From NCBI GenBank assembly GCA_946699565.1, contig CAMPDW010000012.1, positions 1-64,000 of the forward strand: a DNA stretch of 64,000 nt. The letters are read 5' to 3'. The translations under genes and the position numbers were made by a program. This document shows, one piece after another, positions 15,738 to 24,660 of this stretch. The notes beneath the pieces were generated by a model. That model did not search any database and had not been told where the DNA came from. It saw only the letters and a list, made by a program, of their open reading frames with translations. The stretch comes from an uncultured Commensalibacter sp. (GTDB lineage Bacteria; Pseudomonadota; Alphaproteobacteria; Acetobacterales; Acetobacteraceae). How positions within the stretch are numbered: position 1 is the stretch's first letter; every line of letters begins with the position of its first letter.

Positions 15738-17069
15738 ATGATTTTTTTTATAATTATCCCTATTATTTTAATTATTGTACTGACTACATTTTATAAAATT
15801 TTTCAAAATTGCCATAAAAAAAATAAACAATCTATAAATTATTCACGTGAATTATCTACAGAAAAAAATAATCCAATAGAATTGGGATTAATGTATTTAA
15901 AAGGGGATGGAGTATCTCAAAATTATCAAAAAGCTTTGGAATATTTCGAAAAAGCTGTCGCTTTGGGTTATGTGCAAGGACTTTTATATAAAGCTATTAT
16001 TTACTATGAGGGGTTGGGGGTAAAATCGGAAATTCAAAAGGCATTATCTTTGTTTGAAGAAGCGGCTAAAAAGGGTAATGCTAAAGCAATGCTTATACTG
16101 GGTAATATTTATAGTGAAGCATATAATATTACACAAGATTATACAAAAGCTCATGAATATTATTTATTTGCCGCACGTCAAGGTGAGGAAGAGGCATTAT
16201 TAAATTTAGGCTTATTTTGTCTTAAAGGAATAGGTGTTTCTCAGGATTATAGCAAAGCGCGTGTTTATTTTGAACAAGCTGCACAAAAAGGGAATATATC
16301 TGCAAAAAAATATTTAGCAATTATTTATTTACATGGATTGGGAATTCCTAAAGATTTAGAAAAAGCAAAAGAATACTACGAATTGGCTGCTAATCAAGGA
16401 GATCGTGAGGCTGAATATAAAGTTGCTTTAATGTATTGGAATGGAGAAGGATGTGAAAAAAATATATTGAAAGCAAAAGGATATTTTGAAAAAGCCGCTT
16501 ATCAAAATGAAGTTAATGCTCAATATTTTATAGCTAATCTTTATAATACAGGTCATTATGTAAAGTTAGATCATGAGAAAGCACTATATTTTTATAAAAA
16601 AGCAGCTAATCAAGGGCATGTTAAAGCACAATATATACTTGGACAAATATATGAAAAAGGTCAAAGTACAGAAATAAATATGAATCAAGCTATCTACTGG
16701 TATAAACAGGCTGCATCCCAGAATGACATGCAAGCTCAATATAATTTGGGTTATTTATATTTAACGGGACAAACTGCTAAGATTAATTTATCTCAAGCTT
16801 ATGAATATTTTAAAAAGGCAGCTGAACAAGGATATGTGTTAGCACAATTCAACCTAGGAATTATGTATTATAAAGGTGATGGTGTAAAACAAGATATGAA
16901 GAAGGCTGCTCAATGGTTTACAAAAGCTGCGGCACAGAATCACCAAAAAGCTCAATTTATTTTGGGACAGATGTATTTAGAAGGTAAAGGTGTTGCTCAT
17001 AATTTGGATAAAGGGATGCATTTAATTAAATTAAGTGAAAAAGTTGATCATGAACTTATTCAGGCTTGA
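15738..17069 (+). CDS. Sel1-repeat protein, about 11 repeats
   Basis: This 443-aa protein has an N-terminal hydrophobic anchor (residues 1-21) followed by about 11 Sel1-like repeats of about 36 residues each (residues about 48-435). They have the pattern A...LG..Y..G.GV..D...A..Y...AA.QG. Sel1 solenoids are protein-interaction scaffolds, in bacteria often periplasmic or secreted and linked to envelope processes or host contact. The anchor suggests it is held at the inner membrane or exported. The ATG has an AGGA ribosome site. It is followed 154 bp later by a larger protein of the same type; the two look like a tandem duplication that has diverged. The partner is unknown. Confidence 0.88.
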   Translation: MIFFIIIPIILIIVLTTFYKIFQNCHKKNKQSINYSRELSTEKNNPIELGLMYLKGDGVSQNYQKALEYFEKAVALGYVQGLLYKAIIYYEGLGVKSEIQKALSLFEEAAKKGNAKAMLILGNIYSEAYNITQDYTKAHEYYLFAARQGEEEALLNLGLFCLKGIGVSQDYSKARVYFEQAAQKGNISAKKYLAIIYLHGLGIPKDLEKAKEYYELAANQGDREAEYKVALMYWNGEGCEKNILKAKGYFEKAAYQNEVNAQYFIANLYNTGHYVKLDHEKALYFYKKAANQGHVKAQYILGQIYEKGQSTEINMNQAIYWYKQAASQNDMQAQYNLGYLYLTGQTAKINLSQAYEYFKKAAEQGYVLAQFNLGIMYYKGDGVKQDMKKAAQWFTKAAAQNHQKAQFILGQMYLEGKGVAHNLDKGMHLIKLSEKVDHELIQA

Positions 17070-17223
17070 TTTGTTGTTATTATCTATTATTTAAGTTTAT
17101 TCCCAAGTATTGAGTTATTAAAAATGTTTTTTTTCATAATTTTTTTAAAAATTTGAAAAGTTTATTTTATTTATTAAATTGTTTATAATTTATTTAATTT
17201 TTTATATTCATTGCGTTGTATTC

Positions 17224-19194
17224 ATGAAACGATCAAAAATTGCTTTTATTGGTAAAAGTGCAGGTGTTATTTGTATAGTTTTTGTTATTTTATGTGCTTG
17301 TTTTTATAAAACTATTCGTCGTGGTTTTATTGAAGCACAATTCAATCGAGCAAACCTTTATATGCAAGGTGAGGGTACTTCGCAGAATTTTAAAAAAGCC
17401 CGTGAATATTTTGAACAGTCTGCAAATGCTGGTAATGTTGAAGCTCAATATATGCTTGGTGTTATGTATGAATATGGTGAAAATACTGAACAGAATTATC
17501 AAAAAGCCATCCAATTATACCGTAAAGCCGCACGCCATGGTTATGTTAAAGCTCAATATGTTTTGGGAAATCTGTATAAAAATGGTAAGGGTGTTAAAAA
17601 AGATTTAAATCGAGCAATACAATGGTATCAAATTGCTGCGGACAAGGGTGAAATAAACGCACAATATCAATTAGGTTCAATATATATTGACAAATATGAA
17701 AATTCAGCATTGGTTTATAAAGGTATTAATTACATAAAAACATCTGCTGATAATGGAAATATTGACGCACTTTATTATTTAGGAAACCTTTATCTTACAG
17801 GTAATCATCTTTCAAAAGATGCGAAACAGGCTTTGCATTGTTTTGAACAGGCTGCTTATAAAGGTTTTTCCAAGGCTCAATTCAAACTTGCCAATATGTA
17901 TGAAAATGGCGATGGTATTACAAAAGATTATTCGAAGGCACTTTATTGGTATGATAAAGCTTCCAAAAAAGATCCAAAAGCACTTTATAATTTAGCTATG
18001 ATGTATTTGCAAGGAAAAGGATCTAACCCTAATTCTCAATTAGCTATATCTTTGTTGCAACAAGCGTCTGAAAAAGGAAATTCTGATGCTCAATATAAAT
18101 TGGCAACATTGTATGAAGAAGGAAAAATTGTTTCTCAAGATCATTCCAAAGCTTTAAATTTATATAATAGTGCAGCTAATTTAGGGAATAAAGAAGCAAT
18201 CTATGTTTTGGGTGAATTTTATTTTGAAGGTAAAAACGTCCAGAAGGATTTAAAAAAAGCTTATAGTTTATTTAAGAAATTAGCAGATGAAGGAGATGGA
18301 AAATCCCAGTATCAACTTGCTAGGATGTATATAACAGGAAACGGGGTTCCAAAAAATATTGCTATATCAGTTGATTGGTATAAAAAATCAGCCAAACAGG
18401 GATATGCTGAAGCACAATATGATCTTGGTAAATTATATGAAGAGGGATTATATGTTAATAAAGATTATGGGCAGGCTAAATTTTGGTTTGAAAAAGCTGT
18501 AGTAAAAAATAATTTACCCTCAATGTATATGCTTGGACTTATGTATGAAACGGGTCAGGGTGTTAAACAGGATTTGAATAAAGCAATAGAATATTATCAA
18601 AATGCAGCAAAACAAGGCGATATTCATGCACAATTTAACTTGGCTGAATTATATAAAAATAATGATCAATTAGATCAACATTATTCAAAAGCTATTTATT
18701 GGTTTAAGGAAGCAGCAGAACAAGGAAATGTCAGGGCTTATTATAATTTAGGGCAATTATATGAAAATGGATTGGGTGTAAAAAAAGACGTAAATCAGGC
18801 TTTTCAATATTATACGCAAGGTATGATAGCAGGAGATGTAGACTCACAATTTATTTTGGCAAAAATGTATTTTAAAGGTATTGGAACTCAAAAGGATATA
18901 ACCCAAGCAATAAAACTTTTAACTATTTTGGCTAACAATGAAAATGCCGATGCGTCTGAATTTTTAGGATTGATTTATTTAAATGGGCAAGGCGTAAAAA
19001 AAGATAATGTTCAAGCCGAATATTATTTAAAAAATGCTATAAAAGAAGATAATCCCCAAGCGATGTATGATTTAGCAATGTTTTATTTATCTTCAAAGGA
19101 TTCATTAAAAAAAACAAGAGCAAAAAAATTATTAAATGATAGTTGTAACAAAGGTTATTCAAATGCTTGCCTAGCTTTTAAAAGCATGAAATAA
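17224..19194 (+). CDS. Sel1-repeat protein, about 17 repeats
   Basis: I chose the ATG at 17224 (MKRSKIAFIGKSAG) over the upstream TTG at 17179 because it gives a normal positively charged N-terminus followed by a hydrophobic segment (residues 10-26). The 656-aa product has about 17 Sel1-like repeats through to the C-terminus (for example AQYMLGVMYEYG, AQYDLGKLYEEG, AQFILAKMYFKG) and ends in a half repeat with two cysteines (SCNKGYSNACLAF). It is probably an envelope-located scaffold. It shares its layout with the gene upstream but has six more repeats. Only 34 bp separate it from xylulokinase, which nevertheless has its own strong ribosome site. No ribosome site is obvious at its own start. 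Confidence 0.85.
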   Translation: MKRSKIAFIGKSAGVICIVFVILCACFYKTIRRGFIEAQFNRANLYMQGEGTSQNFKKAREYFEQSANAGNVEAQYMLGVMYEYGENTEQNYQKAIQLYRKAARHGYVKAQYVLGNLYKNGKGVKKDLNRAIQWYQIAADKGEINAQYQLGSIYIDKYENSALVYKGINYIKTSADNGNIDALYYLGNLYLTGNHLSKDAKQALHCFEQAAYKGFSKAQFKLANMYENGDGITKDYSKALYWYDKASKKDPKALYNLAMMYLQGKGSNPNSQLAISLLQQASEKGNSDAQYKLATLYEEGKIVSQDHSKALNLYNSAANLGNKEAIYVLGEFYFEGKNVQKDLKKAYSLFKKLADEGDGKSQYQLARMYITGNGVPKNIAISVDWYKKSAKQGYAEAQYDLGKLYEEGLYVNKDYGQAKFWFEKAVVKNNLPSMYMLGLMYETGQGVKQDLNKAIEYYQNAAKQGDIHAQFNLAELYKNNDQLDQHYSKAIYWFKEAAEQGNVRAYYNLGQLYENGLGVKKDVNQAFQYYTQGMIAGDVDSQFILAKMYFKGIGTQKDITQAIKLLTILANNENADASEFLGLIYLNGQGVKKDNVQAEYYLKNAIKEDNPQAMYDLAMFYLSSKDSLKKTRAKKLLNDSCNKGYSNACLAFKSMK

Positions 19195-19228
19195 CTACTT
19201 CTTCTAATATAGATGTGAGGAGTAATTT

Positions 19229-20683
19229 ATGTATATCGGTATTGATATAGGTACGTCAGGTATTAAAGCTATTATATTAAATGATAATCATCAAGTTATT
19301 GCTTCTCATACAGAAAAATTGATTGTTTCTCGACCTTATGCTTTATGGTCAGAACAAAATCCTATAGACTGGTGGGAGGCTGTTGATAAGGTGTTTTTAT
19401 CATTGGCTCAGCAACATTCTTTAAAAAATATAAAAGCAATTGGTTTGACAGGACAAATGCATGGTGCTGTTTTACTCGATAAAACAGGAAAAGTATTACG
19501 GCCAGCTATTTTATGGAATGATGGACGAAGCTATTTAGAATGTTCAGAGCTGGAAAAACAAGTTTCGAATTCTAGATCTATAACGGGTAATATTATGATG
19601 CCTGGATTTACAGCACCCAAAATAATTTGGATGCGTAAGCATGAGCCTGAACTTTATCAACAAATTGACAAAGTTTTATTACCCAAGGATTATTTACGTT
19701 GGTTGTTAACGGATATTTTTGCATCTGATATGTCTGATGCTTCTGGAACGATGTGGCTTGATGTTAAAAATCGCCAATGGAGTGGTGATTTGTTAAGCGC
19801 ATGTGGTTTAACTGAAAAAAATATGCCGCAATTATTCGAGGGTAATCAAGTTACAGGAACTCTTAAATCAGAATTGGCTAAACGATGGGGAATGAACAGT
19901 AATGTTACCATAGTTGCAGGTGGTGGAGATAATGCGGCAGGTGCAATAGGCGTTGGAATTTGGCGTAAAGGTCAAGCCATGTTATCCTTAGGAACTTCTG
20001 GAGTTTATTTCGTTGCAAGTGATGGATTTTTAAGTAATTGTGAAAAAGCAGTTCATAGCTTTTGCCATGCACTACCGAATACTTGGCATTTAATGTCTGT
20101 AATGTTAAGTGCTGCATCTTGTCTCGATTGGACTGCAAAAATGATAGGAATTAAAACGGCTTCAGAATTATTGACTTTAGCTGAGACTGCACCAAAAGAA
20201 CCTTCGTCAATTGTTTTTTTACCCTATCTTTCAGGAGAAAGAACACCGCATAATAATCCTAAAGCGACAGGGGCCTTGTTTGGATTGACCCATCAAGATG
20301 GACAAAATGAAATAGCCAAGGCAGTAGTAGAAGGAATCAGCTTTGGATTGGCAGAAGGGATGGAAGTGTTGCATGCCACTGGATTGCGTCCTGATTATAT
20401 AAATTTAATTGGCGGAGGTGCAAGAAGTGTTTTTTGGCGACAATTATTGGCAGATATTACATGTCAGACATTGCATTACCGTCAGGGTGGGGATATTGGT
20501 CCGGCCCTAGGAGCAGCAAGATTGGCAATGATGAGCTGTCATCCACATGTTGTATTTAATGAGTTGTTACCTGAACCTCCAATAGAAGCAGTATATATTC
20601 CTAATCCAGATGTTAGAGTCCAATATCAAGAAAAATATCAGAAGTTTAAAGATTTATATCAATCTTTAAAAACAATAAATTAA
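19229..20683 (+). CDS. xylB: Xylulokinase
   Basis: At 484 aa this FGGY-family sugar kinase has the xylulokinase length. It phosphorylates D-xylulose to xylulose 5-phosphate, which feeds the pentose phosphate pathway, a central route in acetic acid bacteria. The N-terminal phosphate-binding loop is GIDIGTSGIKA (4-14). The substrate motif GQMHGA (75-80) is diagnostic for XylB, and the catalytic Asp is Asp234 in GGGDNAAGA. The C-terminal nucleotide-binding GGGARS motif is near 394. AGGAG lies 9 nt before the ATG. No xylose isomerase or transporter is adjacent, so the xylulose may come from xylitol or arabitol oxidation (inference). Confidence 0.94.
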   Translation: MYIGIDIGTSGIKAIILNDNHQVIASHTEKLIVSRPYALWSEQNPIDWWEAVDKVFLSLAQQHSLKNIKAIGLTGQMHGAVLLDKTGKVLRPAILWNDGRSYLECSELEKQVSNSRSITGNIMMPGFTAPKIIWMRKHEPELYQQIDKVLLPKDYLRWLLTDIFASDMSDASGTMWLDVKNRQWSGDLLSACGLTEKNMPQLFEGNQVTGTLKSELAKRWGMNSNVTIVAGGGDNAAGAIGVGIWRKGQAMLSLGTSGVYFVASDGFLSNCEKAVHSFCHALPNTWHLMSVMLSAASCLDWTAKMIGIKTASELLTLAETAPKEPSSIVFLPYLSGERTPHNNPKATGALFGLTHQDGQNEIAKAVVEGISFGLAEGMEVLHATGLRPDYINLIGGGARSVFWRQLLADITCQTLHYRQGGDIGPALGAARLAMMSCHPHVVFNELLPEPPIEAVYIPNPDVRVQYQEKYQKFKDLYQSLKTIN

Positions 20684-20713
20684 AAAAACTGGATATATAT
20701 TTAAGATAAAAAT

Positions 20714-22594
20714 TTATTGATGTTTTTTTTCCATTTCTATAGCCATGATTTTTTGCCATATAAATGGACCAACATAATTAGCGCCAAAGTAAGATAGATG
20801 ATTATCGTCTGAAAAAATTGGTTGATGTGATGGATTTATTATTTTACAAATTTGTTTATTACAAAGAAAATTATTAGGATCGATAAAATGAGTATTTTGA
20901 TTATTATGAGCAATTTTGGATAAGACTGTATTAATTTTAATCTTTTCTCTAGGGATGGTATTTACGCATTGTAATGGATATATATATGTAAAAAAAGGCA
21001 ATAAACGCCGTGCTTCACATTTACGAATATTATAGTTAATTTTAAAAGTTTCGCCAATTAAGTAATAATTTCTTATTTTTCCATTTTCATTGATAAATTC
21101 TGAAAAACTTTTAATAAATTGATTGTTAAATTTAATTGTGGTATAAAAATTTTGTTCATAATAATTTTGGTAAATATCCCAACGATGAATAATGATGACT
21201 TTTGTTTTTGGATTTTCTTTTAAAATTTTTAATACATTACGATAGTACTGATGACAGGTTTTTAAATTTTGACTGTCTCCAAATATATTAATTGTCAGAT
21301 TTGATAATTCCATACATCCATCCTTTAAAATCGTGATGAAATTATAATGGGCATTTCGCAAATAATTGGCATATTGTCGTGCATGACTATCACCAATTAA
21401 AATAAAAGATAATTTACCAGCGTCATTTTTTTCATTGAAATGGGTAATAGTTGCTTGCTCTGGAATATTATTTCCTGCAAAATATTGCATATGAAAATTG
21501 ATTTTATTTAGACCTGCAATTTGATCAATTCTTTTTATTATCCCATCAAGAGACACGTAATAGCTTGCTCCCAGAATTAAACAAAAAATAAGAAGGAAAA
21601 TTTTATTAAAATTTCTTTTTTTCTCTATAGATTGATGGAGGATAAAAGCAGCAATAATCGTTAAAAAACAATAGATATAAAAATGTTGTGGAATGTCTAA
21701 AACATTGAAATAAACAAAAATTGGCCAATGTGTAAGATAAATTGAATAAGAATAATTACCTAACTTTTGAATAATTGGAGTGTTTAAATACGTTTTCGGG
21801 TTATTACATAAAATACAAATATAACCTCCAAAAACGGGAAGAAAATTGAAATAACTTTTCCATAACTGAGGTGGTGGTATCAAAATGAAAGATAAAATAA
21901 TGATAGTTAAACCAGTAATTTCTCCTATTTTTTTTTGATTTAATGATAAATTTATAGGGTAAAGAAAAGCAAGACTTCCGGCAAATAATTCCCATATACG
22001 TGTAGGAAGCAAAAAAAAGGCCGTCATCGGTGAGATGGAAAGAATATAAAAATTAGCAATAAAGCTCGCTATAAAACCAAAAATAATAATGAATCGTAAT
22101 GAATTAAATCTTAAGGTCTGGTATAAAAGATAAATAAAAATTGGGTAAAAAATATAGAATTGCCATTCTACTGATAAAGACCAACTATGTAAAAAAAAAT
22201 TATAATGGGATTCAAGAGTAAAATATCCCGTTTCATTCCAAAAAATAATATTAGAAACAAAAGCAAGACTTGATAAACAGTATTTTCCAATTAGCTGGTA
22301 TGTATCTGGTTCAAATAAAAAGAATCCCAAAATGATTAAAGTAATGCAAACTGTTAATAATGCAGGGACAATTCTTTCAACACGTGCTTTATAGAATTCG
22401 TATAATGAAAATTGAGAGCGGTTTAATCTTTTTAAAATAATAGCAGTCATTAAATATCCGGAAATGACGAAAAAAACATCTACCCCAGTAAATCCACCAG
22501 GAAGAAAAGAATTTTTATAATGGAAAAGAACGACTGCTAGAACTGCAATACCACGTAAACCATTAATATCATATCTAAATGAAAATGATTCCAT
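20714..22594 (-). CDS. Acyltransferase-3 / SGNH O-acyltransferase (OafA-like), downstream copy
   Basis: This 626-aa inner-membrane protein has an N-terminal acyltransferase-3 domain of about ten helices (residues 5-345), with the signature DINGLRGIAVLAVVLFH, where the catalytic His is the last residue, and GGFTGVDVFFVISGYLM. A C-terminal periplasmic SGNH domain follows, with GDSHARQ near residue 400 and the closing DDNHLS (596-601) that carries the catalytic Asp-x-x-His. Such two-domain proteins transfer acetyl groups to O-antigen, capsule or peptidoglycan. It is a close paralogue of the next gene upstream (22737-24626), and the shared motifs run through both domains. The gene converges on xylB. 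Confidence 0.92.
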   Translation of the reverse strand: MESFSFRYDINGLRGIAVLAVVLFHYKNSFLPGGFTGVDVFFVISGYLMTAIILKRLNRSQFSLYEFYKARVERIVPALLTVCITLIILGFFLFEPDTYQLIGKYCLSSLAFVSNIIFWNETGYFTLESHYNFFLHSWSLSVEWQFYIFYPIFIYLLYQTLRFNSLRFIIIFGFIASFIANFYILSISPMTAFFLLPTRIWELFAGSLAFLYPINLSLNQKKIGEITGLTIIILSFILIPPPQLWKSYFNFLPVFGGYICILCNNPKTYLNTPIIQKLGNYSYSIYLTHWPIFVYFNVLDIPQHFYIYCFLTIIAAFILHQSIEKKRNFNKIFLLIFCLILGASYYVSLDGIIKRIDQIAGLNKINFHMQYFAGNNIPEQATITHFNEKNDAGKLSFILIGDSHARQYANYLRNAHYNFITILKDGCMELSNLTINIFGDSQNLKTCHQYYRNVLKILKENPKTKVIIIHRWDIYQNYYEQNFYTTIKFNNQFIKSFSEFINENGKIRNYYLIGETFKINYNIRKCEARRLLPFFTYIYPLQCVNTIPREKIKINTVLSKIAHNNQNTHFIDPNNFLCNKQICKIINPSHQPIFSDDNHLSYFGANYVGPFIWQKIMAIEMEKKHQ

Positions 22595-22736
22595 AAAATA
22601 AAAAGATCAAAAATTTAGGTTAGAAATGAAATAAACAAATTTTTTAGATTAAGTTAATCTTAAAAATGTAAAATTGTAAGTAGTTTATAATAAAATTGAA
22701 AGAAAGTAATTCTTTAGCGAACAATTCAAGCGTAAA

Positions 22737-24626
22737 TTATTTGAGTTTATCCATATTAATATTTTTCCAAAGAAATGGACCTACAAAATCAGCCCCTGAA
22801 AAAGATAAATGGTTATCATCTGAAAAAATAGGTTTATGATTATTATCCGTTAATCGGCAATCTTTTTCATTACATAAAGCTTTATTTGGATCGATAAAAT
22901 AAAGGTTTGGAATATTTTTTGCCATTTGTTCTAATGTTCTATTTAAAGCTATTTGATGATAGGGAATGGTTTCATAACAATGTATTGGATAAATAAAGTG
23001 ATAGAAAGGAAGTTGGTTTCTTATTTTACATTTAGGAATATTATTATTGATAGTGAACATATCACCAATAAGAAAATAATTCCTTTGTTTTCCATTTTTA
23101 TTTATTAATTCTTCTATTTCGTTCTTTAATCGAGAAATGAATTTTTCCTGAGTATGAGTAAATAATAATTTGTTGTGAATAAATTCATTGTAATAATCAC
23201 GATACAAATCCCAACGTTGTATAATAATAAGATCTATAGTTTGATTTTCATTTAATGTTTTTTGAAGGTTTTTATAAAAAAGTTTACACTGTTGTGTATC
23301 TTGTTTTTTTTGAAAAATATCCAATTGAATAGTGGGAAGCGATAAACAGCCATCTTTTAAAATTGTAATAAAATTATAATGGGCATTGCGCAAATAATTC
23401 CCAAATTGCCGTGCATGGCTATCTCCTATCAAAATAAAGGAAGGTTTGCCATGATTATTTTGTGGGTTGAAATGAGTTATAATAGAATTTTGTGGAATAT
23501 AAAGACCACCGTAATTATGTAAATGATAATTTTTTTGATCAGATTGATTGGAAAGATCAACACGTTGTTGAATACCATTCATGGATACGTAATAACTTAA
23601 TCCTACGACAATACTGTATAAAAGTAGGAAAACTAAACCATGATTTCGTTTTTTTTCAATAAATTGATGAAGAATATAAGAAGATATTAAGGTAAATAAA
23701 ATATAAATTAAAAATGGGAGCTTATGGTTTATATTTTTAAAAAAAACAAAAATTGGCCAATGTGTAAGATAAATTGAATAAGAATATGTACCTATTAATT
23801 GTATAATTTTATTTTTTAAAAAAGTTTGCGGATTATTACTTAAAATACAAAGGTATGCCCCTAAAATTGATATGAAAACTAGATAACTTCGCCAAGGTTG
23901 TAATTTGGGTATATATAAAAATGCAAAAAGGATAAGACCCAATCCAAGAATTTCACCTGTTTTTTTTTGGTTTTTGGTAAAGGAAAATGGATATAGAAAA
24001 GCAAGGCTACCCGCTAATAATTCCCACATACGTGTAGGGAGAAGAAAAAAAGAAAATGTTGGTTCGCGTGGTATAAGAAAAATATTGCTTAAGAAACTAA
24101 TAATAAATCCAATAAAAATAGTATATTTTATTCCTTTGATTTTAAAAAAACGGTTTAAACTTATAATGAATAGAGGATAAAAAAAGTAAAATTGCCATTC
24201 AATTGATAAAGACCAGCTATGAAGCAGAAATTTATATTGTGAGCTTATGTCGAAATAATTTGAATCCTTCCAATATGAAATATTTGAAAAAAAGGTAAGG
24301 GCTGAAAAACTGTGCTGCCCAATAAATTGGTAGGTTTCTGGCTCAAAAAATATAAATCCTATACAAAGCAAACTGGCACAGACAGCTAATAAGGCTGGAA
24401 TAATTCTTTCAACTCTGGCTTTATAAAATTGAAATAGGGAAAAATTTCCAGCATTAAGTTTGTCGAGAATAATGGCAGTCATTAAAAATCCAGAAATGAC
24501 AAAAAAAACGTCCACGCCTGTAAATCCACCTGTCAGGACATTATTATTGAAATGAAAAATAATAACTGCCAATACAGCAATACCGCGTAAGCCATTTATA
24601 TCATATCTGAATGAAAATGATTTCAT
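22737..24626 (-). CDS. Acyltransferase-3 / SGNH O-acyltransferase (OafA-like), upstream copy
   Basis: Tandem paralogue with the same two-domain plan: RYDINGLRGIAVLAVIIFH at the N-terminus, about ten helices, and a C-terminal SGNH domain (GDSHARQFGNYLRN; DDNHLSFSGADF). I start it at the ATG at 24626 because the product then aligns with the other copy from its first residue (MKSFSF against MESFSF). The longer frame begins with TTG. That gives 629 aa. It lies 34 bp after the ABC1-kinase gene, whose 3' end contains a run of nine G/C base pairs. Two copies may modify different positions or sugars of the surface polysaccharide (inference). Confidence 0.92.
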   Translation of the reverse strand: MKSFSFRYDINGLRGIAVLAVIIFHFNNNVLTGGFTGVDVFFVISGFLMTAIILDKLNAGNFSLFQFYKARVERIIPALLAVCASLLCIGFIFFEPETYQFIGQHSFSALTFFSNISYWKDSNYFDISSQYKFLLHSWSLSIEWQFYFFYPLFIISLNRFFKIKGIKYTIFIGFIISFLSNIFLIPREPTFSFFLLPTRMWELLAGSLAFLYPFSFTKNQKKTGEILGLGLILFAFLYIPKLQPWRSYLVFISILGAYLCILSNNPQTFLKNKIIQLIGTYSYSIYLTHWPIFVFFKNINHKLPFLIYILFTLISSYILHQFIEKKRNHGLVFLLLYSIVVGLSYYVSMNGIQQRVDLSNQSDQKNYHLHNYGGLYIPQNSIITHFNPQNNHGKPSFILIGDSHARQFGNYLRNAHYNFITILKDGCLSLPTIQLDIFQKKQDTQQCKLFYKNLQKTLNENQTIDLIIIQRWDLYRDYYNEFIHNKLLFTHTQEKFISRLKNEIEELINKNGKQRNYFLIGDMFTINNNIPKCKIRNQLPFYHFIYPIHCYETIPYHQIALNRTLEQMAKNIPNLYFIDPNKALCNEKDCRLTDNNHKPIFSDDNHLSFSGADFVGPFLWKNINMDKLK

Positions 24627-24660
24627 AAAATAATCAATCAATGAAGCTAGGATAAAAAGG

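Noticed and set aside
15738-19194. Repeats in the Sel1 genes as a CRISPR or satellite array
   Set aside because: The periodicity is about 108 bp, stays in frame and diverges at the DNA level; it encodes 36-residue protein repeats.
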